From: Treponema sp.
GTDB taxonomy: Bacteria > Spirochaetota > Spirochaetia > Treponematales > Treponemataceae
Assembly (NCBI GenBank): GCA_012799545.1
Contig: JAAZLA010000251.1
Coordinates: forward strand, 1-32,752
DNA length: 32,752 bases
Direction: 5' to 3'
Made by a program: the position numbers and the translations under genes. Positions 1 to 11,529 of the stretch are shown here, piece after piece. Position 1 is the first letter of the stretch. Each line of letters begins with the position of its first letter. A model generated the notes under the pieces. That model was given only the letters and a program-made list of their open reading frames with translations. It ran no database searches and was not told the origin of the DNA.

Positions 1-945
1 CCAGAATTTAAGCTTTTGAATTCTATCTTTGGTGAAAAAGCAAAAGACGTTCGAGATTCTTCCTTACGTGTTCCACACGGTATCGAAGGTACGGTAATCG
101 ATGTGCAACGTTTACGCAGAACTGAAGACGATGCTTTAAATCCTGGCGTTGAAGAAGTTGTAAAAGTCTTAATTGCAACCAAGCGAAAACTTCGCGAGGG
201 CGATAAGATGGCTGGACGGCATGGAAACAAAGGTATTGTTGCGAAAATCCTTCCTGTCGAAGATATGCCATACCTAGAAGACGGCACTCCACTCGACATT
301 TGTTTAAATCCGCTTGGCGTTCCATCTCGTATGAATATCGGACAGATTCTTGAAAGCGAGCTTGGACTTGCAGCACAGTTCTTGGACGAATGGTACGAAT
401 CTCCCGTCTTCCAGTCACCAACTACCGAGCAAATTGATGGAAAGCTTAAGGAAGCAGGATTTAATACCAACTCCAAAGCAATTTTGCGCGACGGTATGAC
501 AGGCGAAACCTTCAAAAACCCTGTTTTTGTTGGCGTTATTTACTTTATGAAACTGCATCACCTCGTTGATGATAAAATGCACGCTCGTTCAACAGGTCCT
601 TATTCACTCGTAACGCAACAACCTCTCGGTGGTAAAGCACAATTTGGTGGACAACGTTTAGGAGAAATGGAAGTATGGGCACTCGAAGCCTACGGAGCTG
701 CGAACACCTTGCAGGAATTACTTACGATTAAGTCAGATGATATGACCGGTCGCTCAAAAATTTACGAGTCAATCGTAAAGGGTGAACCTTCAACAGCCGC
801 AGGTGTACCAGAAGCCTTCAATGTATTAGTACAAGAATTGCGTGGACTTGCCTTAGACTTTACTATCTATGACGCAAAAGGTAAGCAAATACCGCTTACA
901 GAGCGTGATGACGAGCTTATTGCAAAGGCTGGTTCGAACTTTTAA
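1..945 (+). CDS. rpoB: RNA polymerase beta subunit, 3' part (truncated at window start)
   Basis: Frame open from base 1; typical RpoB C-terminus ([77 protein letters not shown]). The TTG start in the ORF track is an artefact of truncation. Confidence 0.98.
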   Translation, partial: PEFKLLNSIFGEKAKDVRDSSLRVPHGIEGTVIDVQRLRRTEDDALNPGVEEVVKVLIATKRKLREGDKMAGRHGNKGIVAKILPVEDMPYLEDGTPLDICLNPLGVPSRMNIGQILESELGLAAQFLDEWYESPVFQSPTTEQIDGKLKEAGFNTNSKAILRDGMTGETFKNPVFVGVIYFMKLHHLVDDKMHARSTGPYSLVTQQPLGGKAQFGGQRLGEMEVWALEAYGAANTLQELLTIKSDDMTGRSKIYESIVKGEPSTAAGVPEAFNVLVQELRGLALDFTIYDAKGKQIPLTERDDELIAKAGSNF

Positions 946-960
946 CGAGAATTAGAGCAA

Positions 961-994
961 GTGAACAGCGGCTAGTTTTGCTATTGCTGTTCAC
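961..994 (+). promoter_or_regulatory. Hairpin in the rpoB-rpoC spacer (no T-tract)
   Basis: Perfect 9-bp inverted repeat gtgaacagc/gctgttcac with a 16-nt loop between rpoB stop and rpoC RBS. Confidence 0.6.
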
Positions 995-1011
995 AACAAG
1001 TAGGAGAACAT

Positions 1012-4000
1012 ATGCGAGATATCCAAGATTTTGATAACTTGATGATTAAACTAGCTTCGCCAGAAACCATCAGAGCATGGTCCTATGGTGAAGTAAAAAA
1101 ACCAGAAACAATAAATTATCGAACATTACGACCAGAAAAAGAAGGGCTTTTTTGCGAAAAAGTCTTTGGTACTACAAAAGAATGGGAATGTTACTGCGGT
1201 AAATTTAAGTCTATTCGATATAAGGGTATTATCTGTGATCGTTGTGGCGTAGAAGTTACACACTTTAAAGTGCGACGCGAAAGAATGGGACATATTGAAC
1301 TCGCAGCCCCAGTTTCGCATATATGGTATTATCGTTCTACTCCTTCCCGCATGGGACTTTTGCTCGACTTGCAAGTTGCAGCCCTACGTTCTATCTTATA
1401 CTACGAAAAATACATCGTAATCGATGCAGGGGATACCGACCTGAAGCAAATGCAATTGCTTACAGAAGATGAATTCCTTGCAGCACAAGAACGCTATGGT
1501 GGCTCCTTTTCTGCAGGAATGGGCGCCGAAGCGATAAAAACACTTTTGGAAAACCTTAACCTCGATGAACTTGCTACAGAATTGCGTCAAAAAATGATCG
1601 AAAAAGGTGCAAAATCTGATAAACGTCTTTTAAACCGTATTGAAATAGTAGAAAACTTTCGAGCATCAGGAAATAAATGCTCTTGGATGATTTTGGACGT
1701 TATCCCTGTTATTCCACCAGAATTGCGCCCCATGGTGCAGCTCGACGGCGGTCGCTTTGCAACATCAGACTTAAACGATTTATATAGAAGAGTTATTAAC
1801 CGAAACAATCGATTAAAGAGATTGCAACAGTTACAAGCTCCTGAAATTATCATTCGAAATGAAAAACGCATGCTCCAAGAAGCTGTAGATGCGCTTTTCG
1901 ATAACTCAAAACGAAAAAAGGCGGTAAAAGGTGCAGCAAACCGACCGCTCAAGTCTATTTCCGATATGCTCAAGGGAAAACAAGGGCGATTCCGTCAAAA
2001 CCTCCTTGGGAAGCGTGTTGACTACTCCGGCCGTTCGGTTATCGTTGTTGGACCTGAGCTCAAACTTTGGCAATGTGGTTTACCCACGAAGATGGCCTTA
2101 GAGCTTTTTAAGCCATTTATAATGAAAAAACTCGTCGACAAGGACATTGTTTTCAATATTAAAAAAGCAAAAACCCTCGTTGAGCAAGAAGCTCCTGAAG
2201 TTTTTGCTATTCTCGACGAAGTTGTGCGCGAACATCCCGTTATGCTTAACCGAGCGCCTACCTTGCATAGACTTGGAATTCAAGCCTTTGAACCAGTACT
2301 AGTAGAAGGTAAGGCAATAAAACTGCATCCCCTTGTCTGTCATGCTTTTAACGCTGACTTTGACGGTGACCAAATGGCTGTTCACGTGCCTCTCACGCAA
2401 GCAGCGCAAATGGAATGTTGGACACTCATGCTTTCAGCTCGAAACCTTCTTGACCCAGCGAACGGAAAGACTATTGTGTATCCATCACAGGATATGGTTT
2501 TAGGTATTTATTATCTAACGAAGGTTAAGCCAAGCGGAAAAGGAACAGGAAAGCGTTTCTCTTCTTTCAATGAAGTGATGATGGCTGTTGAGCAAGACAA
2601 TATTGAGTATCAATCACTTATTAAGGTGCCAGTACAAAAAGCTCCACATAATGGAGCGCTTGTCGAAACCACCGCAGGACGACTTTTGTTTAACGACCAA
2701 ATGCCAGAAGAAGTTCCCTATGTAAACGAGCTTTTGGGCGATAAAGAACTAAAAAACTTTATAGAAACTGTGCATAAGGAAAGAGGTTCTTGGTTAACCG
2801 TGCAAATGCTCGACACAATTAAAGATATTGGTTATAAATACGCAACTTTCTTTGGCGCGACGATTTCTATGGATGATATTATTATCCCTGAAGAGAAAAA
2901 AGGTATGATGGAAAAGGCAAATAAAGAAGTTGTTTCCATTATGCAGCAGTACCACAAGGGTGTTATCACACAAGAAGAGCGATATAACCGAGTTATTGAG
3001 GTTTGGCAAAAAGCAAATGATGAGCTTACCTCAGTTATGATGAAAACACTCGAAAAAGACCAAGAAGGTTTCAATAGCATCTATATGATGGCTGTTTCTG
3101 GAGCACGAGGTAGTAAAAACCAAATCCGCCAGCTCTCTGGTATGCGTGGTCTTATGGCAAAACCAAGTGGTGAAATTATCGAGCTTCCTATTCGAGCAAA
3201 CTTTAAGGAAGGTTTGTCCGTTATAGAATTCTTTATTTCTACAAACGGTGCTCGAAAAGGGCTTGCAGATACAGCGCTAAAAACCGCAAACGCCGGATAC
3301 CTTACGCGACGACTCGTTGATATTGCACAGGACGTTGTTATAAACGAAGACGATTGTAGTACCATTAACGGTATTGAATACTCGGCTATTAAAGACGGTG
3401 ATGATATTCTCGAAGCTCTCCACGATAGAATTGTTGGACGATTTACTCTGGAGCGTGTTTTGCACCCTATCACACGGGAACAAATTTGTGCTGCAAACGA
3501 GTACATTACCGATGAAAAAGCAGTTGAAATAGAAAAAGCTGGTGTAGAAAGTGTCAAACTTCGAACTGTTTTAACTTGTGAGTCTAAACACGGTGTTTGT
3601 TGTAAGTGCTATGGGCGAAACCTTGCTCACAACAAGATTGTCGAAATAGGTGAAGCAGTTGGTATTATTGCTGCTCAGTCTATCGGGCAACCGGGAACAC
3701 AGCTTACGATGAGAACCTTCCATGTTGGAGGAACCGCAACAAAGACTACGGAAGAAAACAGAACCGTATTAAAATATCCTGTTGTTGTAAACAGTATCTC
3801 TGGAACTCACGTAGAAATGCCAGAAGGTTGGCTCTTTACAAGAAAGGGTAAGATGGTGGTTAACCGCATTATCGAACGTCATGAGTTTAGTGAAAAAGAT
3901 ACACTCATGGTAGAAGATGGCGGCCGAGTTGGTGTGGGCGATGTGCTTTTCAAAAAAGGTACAAAAGAAGTGAAGTCCTCAGTCATTGCCTTTGTTACCA

Positions 4001-5250
4001 TTCGTAACAATGTTATCTATCTGACAGGAAATGAACAAAAGATTGAAATTAAAAACGGCTCACAAATGCAGGTTGTTGCAGGAGATATCGTAGAAGCTGG
4101 ACAAACAATTGCCTCCTTTGACCCCTTTGCTGAGCCCATTATTGCTGAAGTTGACGGTTACGTACACTTTGAAGATATTATCCATGGCTCAACACTCGAT
4201 GAAGAAATCGACGAAGAAACAGGAAATGTTGAGCGTATTATTTCCGATTCCTATGTTGAAACAAAGCAACCGCGTGTTCTTATAACTGATGAGGCTGGAA
4301 ACGAACGCGGTAGTTATTATCTACCAACAGGTTCGTATCTCCAGGTAGAAGATAAGGCGCCGATTACTGCAGGAACTATAATCGCAAAAATTCTCAAAGA
4401 ATCAGCAAAAACACGGGATATTACGGGGGGACTACCTCGAGTTGAAGAGCTTTTTGAAGCAAGAAAACCAAAAAATCCTGCTGTTTTAGCACAAATTTCT
4501 GGAACAGTGCACTTTAAAGGCATTGCAAAGAGCAAGCGGATTGTGGTTGTTCAAGATAAATACGGCAAAAACTTTGAACATCAAGTACCAATCAATAAGC
4601 GATTGTTAGTGCGAGATGGTGATGAAGTTATAGCTGGAGAACAATTGAGTGATGGTGACTTAAACCCACATGATATTTTAGCAATTTCTGGTGAAAATGC
4701 CCTTCAAAATTATTTGATGAATGCGATTCAACAAGTGTATCGCGTGCAAGGTGTAAGTATCAATGACAAACATATCGGTGTGATTATTCGGCAAATGCTT
4801 CGAAAAGTTGAGCTTGTAGCCGTTGGTGATACTCGCTTTATCTACGGACAACAGGTTGATAAATACCAATTCCATGAAGAAAATCGCCGTGTTATTTCAG
4901 AAGGTGGACAACCTGCGATTGCACGCCCGATGTTTCAAGGTATAACAAAGGCTTCGATAAACATTGGCTCTTTTATTTCCGCAGCTTCTTTCCAAGAAAC
5001 CACAAAGGTTTTGACGAATGCAGCAGTTGCTGGAGCGCAAGACAGTCTCCGCGGATTAAAAGAAAATGTCATTATCGGACATATTATTCCTGCAGGTTCT
5101 GGTATTCGAAATTATCGCAATATTAAACTTTTTGACGATAAAGCGGTTGACCTTGACGTGCAAATGGAAGAAATTCTAGAAAAGAGAAAGCTCGAAAAAG
5201 CTTTGGAAGTTGAAATGGACGAGGGAAATCTCGGCGCAGATATGAACTAG
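1012..5250 (+). CDS. rpoC: RNA polymerase beta' subunit
   Basis: 1412 aa; zinc site [23 protein letters not shown], catalytic [18 protein letters not shown] taggaga upstream of ATG. Confidence 0.99.
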   Translation: MRDIQDFDNLMIKLASPETIRAWSYGEVKKPETINYRTLRPEKEGLFCEKVFGTTKEWECYCGKFKSIRYKGIICDRCGVEVTHFKVRRERMGHIELAAPVSHIWYYRSTPSRMGLLLDLQVAALRSILYYEKYIVIDAGDTDLKQMQLLTEDEFLAAQERYGGSFSAGMGAEAIKTLLENLNLDELATELRQKMIEKGAKSDKRLLNRIEIVENFRASGNKCSWMILDVIPVIPPELRPMVQLDGGRFATSDLNDLYRRVINRNNRLKRLQQLQAPEIIIRNEKRMLQEAVDALFDNSKRKKAVKGAANRPLKSISDMLKGKQGRFRQNLLGKRVDYSGRSVIVVGPELKLWQCGLPTKMALELFKPFIMKKLVDKDIVFNIKKAKTLVEQEAPEVFAILDEVVREHPVMLNRAPTLHRLGIQAFEPVLVEGKAIKLHPLVCHAFNADFDGDQMAVHVPLTQAAQMECWTLMLSARNLLDPANGKTIVYPSQDMVLGIYYLTKVKPSGKGTGKRFSSFNEVMMAVEQDNIEYQSLIKVPVQKAPHNGALVETTAGRLLFNDQMPEEVPYVNELLGDKELKNFIETVHKERGSWLTVQMLDTIKDIGYKYATFFGATISMDDIIIPEEKKGMMEKANKEVVSIMQQYHKGVITQEERYNRVIEVWQKANDELTSVMMKTLEKDQEGFNSIYMMAVSGARGSKNQIRQLSGMRGLMAKPSGEIIELPIRANFKEGLSVIEFFISTNGARKGLADTALKTANAGYLTRRLVDIAQDVVINEDDCSTINGIEYSAIKDGDDILEALHDRIVGRFTLERVLHPITREQICAANEYITDEKAVEIEKAGVESVKLRTVLTCESKHGVCCKCYGRNLAHNKIVEIGEAVGIIAAQSIGQPGTQLTMRTFHVGGTATKTTEENRTVLKYPVVVNSISGTHVEMPEGWLFTRKGKMVVNRIIERHEFSEKDTLMVEDGGRVGVGDVLFKKGTKEVKSSVIAFVTIRNNVIYLTGNEQKIEIKNGSQMQVVAGDIVEAGQTIASFDPFAEPIIAEVDGYVHFEDIIHGSTLDEEIDEETGNVERIISDSYVETKQPRVLITDEAGNERGSYYLPTGSYLQVEDKAPITAGTIIAKILKESAKTRDITGGLPRVEELFEARKPKNPAVLAQISGTVHFKGIAKSKRIVVVQDKYGKNFEHQVPINKRLLVRDGDEVIAGEQLSDGDLNPHDILAISGENALQNYLMNAIQQVYRVQGVSINDKHIGVIIRQMLRKVELVAVGDTRFIYGQQVDKYQFHEENRRVISEGGQPAIARPMFQGITKASINIGSFISAASFQETTKVLTNAAVAGAQDSLRGLKENVIIGHIIPAGSGIRNYRNIKLFDDKAVDLDVQMEEILEKRKLEKALEVEMDEGNLGADMN

Positions 5251-5253
5251 ATC

Positions 5254-5279
5254 TAAGTGAGTAGCTGACTACTCGCTTA
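5254..5279 (+). promoter_or_regulatory. Stem-loop after rpoC without a T-tract (processing or Rho-type site?)
   Basis: taagtgagtag-ctga-ctactcgctta, 11-bp stem with one G-U; no poly-T follows. Confidence 0.6.
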
Positions 5280-5284
5280 GGCGG

Positions 5285-5314
5285 TTGACAGAGATTTCAT
5301 AATTTTGCTATGCT
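5285..5314 (+). promoter_or_regulatory. Putative sigma-70 type promoter for rpsL-rpsG
   Basis: TTGACA (5285-5290), 18-bp spacer, TATGCT (5309-5314), about 60 bp upstream of rpsL ATG. Confidence 0.6.
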
Positions 5315-5374
5315 AGTGAGCACAGTTATACAAAATACCGGAGTGCTGCCGGTTAAAATAGAGGAGAAAGGCAG

Positions 5375-5749
5375 ATGCCTACAATTAATCAATTAGTTAG
5401 AAAAGGACGTAAAACAGTCAAAATGGGAACCAAGTCTCCCGCACTTGAATCCTGTCCTCAAAAACGCGGTGTTTGTACCCGTGTTATGACTGTTACGCCA
5501 AAAAAACCGAACTCAGCGCTTCGTAAAGTTGCCCGTGTTCGCTTAAGTAATGGAATTGAAGTTACTGCATACATACCTGGTATTGGACATAACTTGCAGG
5601 AACACTCAGTTGTTTTAATTCGAGGAGGTCGTGTAAGGGACCTTCCTGGTGTTCGCTATCATATCATTCGAGGTGCAAAAGATACTCTCGGTGTAACAGA
5701 TAGAAAACAAGGTCGCTCACGATACGGTGCGAAAAAACCAAAGGCATAA
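5375..5749 (+). CDS. rpsL: 30S ribosomal protein S12
   Basis: S12 signatures [26 protein letters not shown] and [26 protein letters not shown]. Confidence 0.99.
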   Translation: MPTINQLVRKGRKTVKMGTKSPALESCPQKRGVCTRVMTVTPKKPNSALRKVARVRLSNGIEVTAYIPGIGHNLQEHSVVLIRGGRVRDLPGVRYHIIRGAKDTLGVTDRKQGRSRYGAKKPKA

Positions 5750-5761
5750 GGAGAACAGGAA

Positions 5762-6232
5762 ATGGGAAGAAAAAATAAAACAATAAACCGTCCAATTCTG
5801 CCAGATGCTAAATACAATAGCCCTGTTATTACAAAGTTTGTAACAAGAATGATGCTAGACGGAAAAAAAGCAACCAATGTCGCAATTATTTATGAAGCGA
5901 TGGATAAATTAAAAGAAAAAACAGACAAAGATCCTTTAGAAGTTTTTCTTAAGGCTCTTGATAATGTAAAACCGATGGTAGAAGTAAAATCTCGCCGTGT
6001 CGGTGGTGCAACTTATCAAGTACCTATTGAAGTTCGCGAAAGCAGACGAGAAGCCTTGGCTATGCGCTGGATTATTACAGCTGCTCGTGCAAAAAGCGGA
6101 CGAGGTATGGGCGAGCGTCTTGCAAATGAGCTCTTAGATGCATACAACAACACAGGTACTGCATATAAGAAAAAAGATGACACCCACAAAATGGCAGAAG
6201 CAAACAAAGCTTTCGCACATTTTAGATGGTAA
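5762..6232 (+). CDS. rpsG: 30S ribosomal protein S7
   Basis: 156 aa; [30 protein letters not shown] typical of S7. Confidence 0.99.
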   Translation: MGRKNKTINRPILPDAKYNSPVITKFVTRMMLDGKKATNVAIIYEAMDKLKEKTDKDPLEVFLKALDNVKPMVEVKSRRVGGATYQVPIEVRESRREALAMRWIITAARAKSGRGMGERLANELLDAYNNTGTAYKKKDDTHKMAEANKAFAHFRW

Positions 6233-6239
6233 ACGAGAT

Positions 6240-6282
6240 GTAGTTGTCTTTTTCTGACAACTACAGTTATTTTTTTACTTTT
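6240..6282 (+). terminator. Rho-independent terminator after rpsG
   Basis: gtagttgtc-tttttct-gacaactac (9-bp stem) followed by agttatttttttactttttt. Confidence 0.75.
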
Positions 6283-6355
6283 TTTACGCTATTTTTGAAT
6301 TATCTAAGGCATGAGTCTTGTTCTTTTTTTCTAAATAGTGTAAAGTTTGTCTTAT

Positions 6356-6790
6356 CCTTAAAATTTTAAGGAGTAATTTTTCTTTCAAAAAGGAAAAATT
6401 ATCTGGGTTCTTTGAGATTCAAACCGCTTTTATAAAAATAAAAGTGTGGCAAAACCGTAAAGTTGTTTTTGTATACAAAAACTTCAGGCTTTGCGACCCG
6501 TAAACACAAATATCATCGTTGATGGTATTAAATATGGTTTGTTTTCAGGGTTTTTGAATGGCTTTTTTGCCAGGCTCTCGGATGCCAAACCATATCATCG
6601 GATTGAACATTTGGTGGTTTTAGGTGGTACCAGCCAAAACAAGTTGCATTTATAGCTTGTTTTACGCAGTTACAAAAAGTACAGTTTCTTGACTTGCATC
6701 TAAATCAAAACAATCGTTTCAATCTCAAACATTGGTGTGTAGTGAATGTCGGGTTCGGTATGAGCTTGTGCATTCAAAAAGTATACAACA
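6356..6790 (+). ncRNA. Candidate structured noncoding RNA or long tuf leader (no known family recognised)
   Basis: No ORF of 60 aa or more on either strand. Multiple inverted repeats: 6356-6371 palindrome, 6375-6400, 6465-6482 palindrome, 6511-6527, 6532-6541/6586-6595, 6636-6643/6656-6663, and long-range 6411-6424/6716-6729. Confidence 0.35.
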
Positions 6791-6830
6791 CTATATTTTT
6801 TACTGCCTTTAATCTGGTAAGGAGGATCAA

Positions 6831-8018
6831 ATGGCAAAGGAAAAGTTCGTTAGAACAAAACCGCACATGAACGTTGGTACCATTGGACACGTAGACCACG
6901 GTAAAACCACCCTTTCAGCGGCAATCACAAAGCATAGCGCCCAAAAATATGGCGACAAGGCTCTTAATTACGACGAAATCGATAATGCTCCAGAAGAAAA
7001 AGCACGGGGTATTACTATTAATACACGTCACCTAGAGTATCAATCAGACAAGAGACACTATGCACACATTGACTGTCCTGGACACGCTGACTATGTTAAA
7101 AACATGATCACCGGTGCTGCTCAAATGGACGGAGCTATTCTTGTAGTTTCTGCTCCTGACTCAGTTATGCCTCAAACAAAAGAACACATTCTACTTGCTC
7201 GACAGGTTGGTGTTCCTGGCATGATCGTTTTCTTAAACAAGGTTGATCTTTTGGACGATCCAGATCTTCTTGAGCTTGTTGAAGAAGAAGTTAGAGACGT
7301 TCTTGAGCAATATCAATTCCCAAGAGATACACCGATTATCAAGGGATCAGCTTTTAAAGCGCTTGCTGACGGTGCTTCTGCAGAAGATACAGCTCCAATT
7401 GATGAATTACTCGACACAATGGACTCATATTTTGCAGATCCAGTTCGAGCAGTAGATCTTCCATTTTTGATGCCTGTTGAAGACGTTTTTAGTATCTCTG
7501 GTCGTGGAACCGTTGTTACTGGACGAATTGAGCGTGGCGTTATCAATATGAACGAAGAAGTTGAAATTGTTGGTATTCGACCAAGCCAAAAAACAGTTGT
7601 AACTGGTATTGAAATGTTTAACAAACTGCTCGATAAAGGTGAATCTGGCGATAACGTAGGTCTTTTACTTCGCGGTATTGAAAAAACTGCTGTAGAAAGA
7701 GGTCAAGTTCTTGCAAAACCTGGTTCAATCAAGCCACATACAAAATTTGAAGGTCAAGTATACGTACTTTCTAAAGAAGAAGGTGGACGACACAGCCCAT
7801 TCTTCTCAGGCTATCGACCACAATTTTATTTCCGAACAACTGATATTACAGGAACAGTATATCTTCCAGAAGGTGTAGATATGATTAAACCTGGTGATAA
7901 TACAAAAATCATCGGTGAATTAATCAACCCAGTCGCTATGGATAAAGGTTTAAAGTTCGCTGTTCGTGAAGGTGGACGTACTATTGCTTCTGGTCAAGTA
8001 ACAGAAATTTTAGCATAA
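6831..8018 (+). CDS. tuf: Translation elongation factor Tu
   Basis: 395 aa; [22 protein letters not shown] motifs; RBS aaggagg. Confidence 0.99.
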   Translation: MAKEKFVRTKPHMNVGTIGHVDHGKTTLSAAITKHSAQKYGDKALNYDEIDNAPEEKARGITINTRHLEYQSDKRHYAHIDCPGHADYVKNMITGAAQMDGAILVVSAPDSVMPQTKEHILLARQVGVPGMIVFLNKVDLLDDPDLLELVEEEVRDVLEQYQFPRDTPIIKGSAFKALADGASAEDTAPIDELLDTMDSYFADPVRAVDLPFLMPVEDVFSISGRGTVVTGRIERGVINMNEEVEIVGIRPSQKTVVTGIEMFNKLLDKGESGDNVGLLLRGIEKTAVERGQVLAKPGSIKPHTKFEGQVYVLSKEEGGRHSPFFSGYRPQFYFRTTDITGTVYLPEGVDMIKPGDNTKIIGELINPVAMDKGLKFAVREGGRTIASGQVTEILA

Positions 8019-8029
8019 TGTATATTTAA

Positions 8030-8056
8030 AAGAGCAGGGGACTAACTCCTGCTCTT
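8030..8056 (+). promoter_or_regulatory. Hairpin in tuf-rpsJ spacer
   Basis: aagagcagg/cctgctctt 9-bp stem; no long T-run, so possibly attenuator or processing site. Confidence 0.5.
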
Positions 8057-8071
8057 GTTTGTGGAGGAAAC

Positions 8072-8380
8072 ATGGCTGCCGAAAAGATTCGTGTCAGGCT
8101 TCGCGCTTTTGATGTGGACTTGATCGATCAAAGTGCAAAGTCCATCGTGCAAACTGTTCAAAAAGCAGGTGCAAAGGTCGCAGGACCTATACCGCTTCCG
8201 ACCAGGATAAATAAGGTTTCTGTTTTGAGATCTCCTCACGTAAATAAAAAATCACGTGAGCAATTTGAAATGAGAACACATAAACGCCTTATTGATATTG
8301 TTGAGCCATCATCAGAAGTTATTGATTCTTTGATGAAGCTTGAATTGCCCGCTGGCGTTGATGTAGAAATTAAGCAGTAA
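8072..8380 (+). CDS. rpsJ: 30S ribosomal protein S10
   Basis: 102 aa; [26 protein letters not shown]. Confidence 0.99.
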   Translation: MAAEKIRVRLRAFDVDLIDQSAKSIVQTVQKAGAKVAGPIPLPTRINKVSVLRSPHVNKKSREQFEMRTHKRLIDIVEPSSEVIDSLMKLELPAGVDVEIKQ

Positions 8381-8446
8381 AACTGCAAAATAAAGGTACG
8401 GTCCCTCGGATCAGGGGATGGCGGCCAAAGGTAAGGAGATATCAGA

Positions 8447-9073
8447 ATGAAAGGTCTGATTGCAAAAAAAGTGGGAATGACTCAGGTTTTTGACGAAAGC
8501 GGTAACTTAACACCAGTTACCGTGATCCGCGTAGAGCCTAATACAGTTGTTGCACTTAAAGACAAGGAAACATTTGGCTACGATGCTGTTGTTCTTGGCT
8601 TGGACGATTTACGAAAAAGCCGAATTACAAAGCCCTACGCCGGTCAATTTCCTGAAGGACTTGCGCCAAAACAAAAGATTAAAGAATTCCGTGACTTTGA
8701 AGCCGAGGTAAAAGTAGGTGACGAAGTTGGTCTTGAACTGTTTGAAGGAATTCGTTTTGTTGATGTAACAGGGATTTCAAAAGGAAAAGGTTTTCAAGGT
8801 GTTATGAAGCGCTGGAATTTTCATGGTGGTCGTGCATCACATGGTTCTAAGTTTCATCGCGAAGCTGGTGGTACAGGTCAATGTACTTCTCCAGGGAGAA
8901 CTTTTAAAAACACAAAACAAGCTGGACGAATGGGTCGAGAACAAGTTACTGTTCAAAACTTACGCATCGTAAAGATAGATCCAGAGCTTAAAGTTGTGAT
9001 GGTTCGCGGGGCTGTTCCCGGGAATAGAGACACTACGCTGATCATCAAATCTGCGGTAAAGAAAGAATTCTAG
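8447..9073 (+). CDS. rplC: 50S ribosomal protein L3
   Basis: [19 protein letters not shown]... L3 family; operon position. Confidence 0.98.
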   Translation: MKGLIAKKVGMTQVFDESGNLTPVTVIRVEPNTVVALKDKETFGYDAVVLGLDDLRKSRITKPYAGQFPEGLAPKQKIKEFRDFEAEVKVGDEVGLELFEGIRFVDVTGISKGKGFQGVMKRWNFHGGRASHGSKFHREAGGTGQCTSPGRTFKNTKQAGRMGREQVTVQNLRIVKIDPELKVVMVRGAVPGNRDTTLIIKSAVKKEF

Positions 9074-9091
9074 GCTACGAGGAAGATATAA

Positions 9092-9733
9092 ATGGAAAAA
9101 AAAGTCTATTCAACCGATGGCAAAGAACTGCGAGCAATTACCCTTGATGATAAGGTATTTGGTCTCCCAATAAATGAAGATGTTATTTATTATGCCATCA
9201 ATAACGAATTAGCTAACAAACGTGTTGGAACCGCTTGTACAAAGGGCCGTGCTGAAGTTAACGGAAGCAATGCGAAACCCTTTAAGCAAAAAGGAACCGG
9301 TAGAGCACGCCGTGGAGATAAAAAATCTCCTCTTTTACGAGGCGGCGGTGTTATATTTGGTCCTAAACCACGTGATTTTAGCTTTGTTTTACCCAAAAAG
9401 GTAAAACGATTAGCAATGAAATCTATCTTGAGTTTAAAAGCTCAAACAGATAGATTAACAATCATCGAAGACTTCACTATAGAAAGTGGAAAGACAAAAG
9501 ATTTAGTTTCGATTTTAAAAAACTTTGTAAAAGATGAACATAGAACTGTTGTTGTATTAAAAGATAACGATGCTATGCTTAAAAGAGCGGGAAAAAACAT
9601 TCCTACTGTATCTTTTTTATCTTATAATCGATTACGAGCACACGATCTTTTTTACGGACAAAAAATTATCATGCTAGAGAGCGCAGTAAAAAATCTTTCT
9701 GATTTTTATGTTGAAGAACAGGAGGCAAAATAA
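9092..9733 (+). CDS. rplD: 50S ribosomal protein L4
   Basis: KQKGTGRARRGDKKSPLLRGGGVIFGPKPRDF L4 signature. Confidence 0.98.
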   Translation: MEKKVYSTDGKELRAITLDDKVFGLPINEDVIYYAINNELANKRVGTACTKGRAEVNGSNAKPFKQKGTGRARRGDKKSPLLRGGGVIFGPKPRDFSFVLPKKVKRLAMKSILSLKAQTDRLTIIEDFTIESGKTKDLVSILKNFVKDEHRTVVVLKDNDAMLKRAGKNIPTVSFLSYNRLRAHDLFYGQKIIMLESAVKNLSDFYVEEQEAK

Positions 9734-10017
9734 TGATGCTAGAAGATATTCTCGTTGAACCTGTTTTGTCAGAAAAAGCAACTTTATTGCGTGAAGAAGG
9801 GAAGTATGTTTTCAAAGTACATCCTAAGGCAAATAAGTATGAAATTAAAGATGCGGTGCAAAAACTTTTCAATGTAAAAGTTGTAGATTGCACTGTCATG
9901 AATGTGTTTGGAAAGATGAAACGAGTTCGTTATAGAACCGGTCGTACTTCCAGTTGGAAAAAAGCAATCGTCAAACTTGCTCCTGGCGAAACAATTAAGG
10001 TATTTGAGGGCGTTTAG
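9733..10017 (+). CDS. rplW: 50S ribosomal protein L23
   Basis: PVLSEKATLLREEGKYVFKVHPKANKYEIKDAVQKLFNVKV; ATGATG, so the start may be 9733 or 9736. Confidence 0.97.
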   Translation: MMLEDILVEPVLSEKATLLREEGKYVFKVHPKANKYEIKDAVQKLFNVKVVDCTVMNVFGKMKRVRYRTGRTSSWKKAIVKLAPGETIKVFEGV

Positions 10018-10046
10018 CTCTTGATACATATATAAGGGGAACCTAA

Positions 10047-10877
10047 ATGGCCTTAAAAGTATATAAACCTATAACTGCTGGCACTCGAGCACGAATTGAT
10101 TTAGTACGCGACGAAATTACCACAAATAGACCTGAAAAAAGTTTAACAACTGGTAAGAAGCGAAACGCTGGACGTGATGCAAATGGTCGTATCTCAGTTC
10201 GTCATAAGGGTGGCGGTCATAAAAGAAGGTATAGAGACATAGATTTTAAAAGAGATAAGCATGGAGTACCAGGAACAGTTCGAACTATCGAATACGATCC
10301 AAACCGAAGTGCAAATATCGCTTTGATTTTCTATGCTGATGGCGAAAAAAGGTATATCATTGCTCCAAAAGGATTAGAAGTTGGTCAAAAAATTCTTTCT
10401 GGCGAAAGTGCAAGCCCAACTGTGGGTAACGCACTTCCTTTAGAAGCAATACCTGTTGGATTTACCGTTCACAATATTGAATTGACAATTGGTAAAGGTG
10501 GGCAGTTGGCACGATCTGCTGGAACAAGCGCTCTTGTAGCTGCTAAAGAAGGCGACTATGTTACTATCCGACTTCCTTCAAGTGAAGTTCGTTTAGTACA
10601 TAAAAAATGCTATGCAACCATCGGAACCGTTGGAAATGAAGATAGAATGAACACCCAATTGGGAAAAGCTGGACGAAATAGATGGCTTGGTGTGCGACCA
10701 GGCGTTCGCGGTATGTCTATGAACCCAGTCGATCACCCGCTTGGTGGTGGTGAAGGTCGAGGTAAGGGACGAAACCCTGTAACACCATGGGGACAACCAT
10801 GTAAGGGTTTCAAGACTCGCAAAAAACGCAAGGTATCGAGCAATTTTATTGTTTCGCGCCGTAAGAAGAAGAGATAG
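10047..10877 (+). CDS. rplB: 50S ribosomal protein L2
   Basis: 276 aa; [31 protein letters not shown]. Confidence 0.99.
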   Translation: MALKVYKPITAGTRARIDLVRDEITTNRPEKSLTTGKKRNAGRDANGRISVRHKGGGHKRRYRDIDFKRDKHGVPGTVRTIEYDPNRSANIALIFYADGEKRYIIAPKGLEVGQKILSGESASPTVGNALPLEAIPVGFTVHNIELTIGKGGQLARSAGTSALVAAKEGDYVTIRLPSSEVRLVHKKCYATIGTVGNEDRMNTQLGKAGRNRWLGVRPGVRGMSMNPVDHPLGGGEGRGKGRNPVTPWGQPCKGFKTRKKRKVSSNFIVSRRKKKR

Positions 10878-10886
10878 GAGATAACC

Positions 10887-11168
10887 GTGTCAAGATCCGT
10901 TAAAAAAGGACCTTTTATTGAAAAGAGTCTTTACAAAAAGGTTATTGAAATGAACAAAGCAGCAGACAGGAAGATGATAAAAACATATTCCCGATGTTCT
11001 ACTATTATTCCTGAAATGGTTGGAAATACGATTTCTGTTTATAATGGTAAATCTTGGGTGCCTGTGTATATCACAGAAAACCTTGTTGGGCATAAGCTCG
11101 GTGAGTTTTCTCCTACACGTGTTTTCCGCGGTCATGCTGGCTCAGATAACAAAGCTGGGAGGAGATAG
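10887..11168 (+). CDS. rpsS: 30S ribosomal protein S19
   Basis: [14 protein letters not shown]..., GTG start with upstream taggaga. Confidence 0.98.
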   Translation: MSRSVKKGPFIEKSLYKKVIEMNKAADRKMIKTYSRCSTIIPEMVGNTISVYNGKSWVPVYITENLVGHKLGEFSPTRVFRGHAGSDNKAGRR

Positions 11169-11171
11169 AAA

Positions 11172-11528
11172 ATGGCTGAAAAAAAAGACTATATAGCCAA
11201 GACAAAGTTTCTCATCGCCTCTCCTACAAAGGTTCGCCCTGTAGCCAATGTTGTTAAAAGAAAAAACTGTTCAGAAGCTATGGCAATTTTAGAAAATATG
11301 CCACAAAAGGGTGCGACTTTAATTAAAAGCACTATGAAATCAGCTATTGCAAACGCATTATATGCAAACAAGAAGCTAGATGAAGAAATGTTGTATGTCA
11401 AGGATGTTCAAATAGACGAAGGTCCTCGACTAAAAAGAATTTGGTACCGAGCACGTGGTAGAGCAGATATGCTTAAAAGACGTATGTGTCATATTACAGT
11501 GGTGGTAGCAGAAAAGGCGGGTAATTAA
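11172..11528 (+). CDS. rplV: 50S ribosomal protein L22
   Basis: [11 protein letters not shown]...[29 protein letters not shown]. Confidence 0.98.
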   Translation: MAEKKDYIAKTKFLIASPTKVRPVANVVKRKNCSEAMAILENMPQKGATLIKSTMKSAIANALYANKKLDEEMLYVKDVQIDEGPRLKRIWYRARGRADMLKRRMCHITVVVAEKAGN

Positions 11529-11529
11529 G

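Noticed and set aside
1587-3557. Antisense ORFs inside rpoC (e.g. 1587..1973 -, 3081..3557 -)
   Set aside because: They lie opposite a highly conserved gene, have no RBS or recognisable domains, and are explained by codon bias of rpoC.
6356-6790. tmRNA or RNase P RNA in the rpsG-tuf spacer
   Set aside because: No GGTTCGAATCC-type T-arm plus CCA end, and no GAGGAAAGTCC or ACAGAA-like RNase P core motifs were found.
6233-6830. Degenerate fusA remnant between rpsG and tuf
   Set aside because: No recognisable EF-G peptide fragments in any frame I read; hairpin-rich, AT-rich noncoding sequence fits better. A TBLASTN with EF-G would settle it.
8381-8446. rpsJ-rplC spacer as S10-type L4-responsive leader
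   Set aside because: Only a weak tccct/gggga stem is present and it lies after rpsJ rather than before it; insufficient to claim autoregulation.
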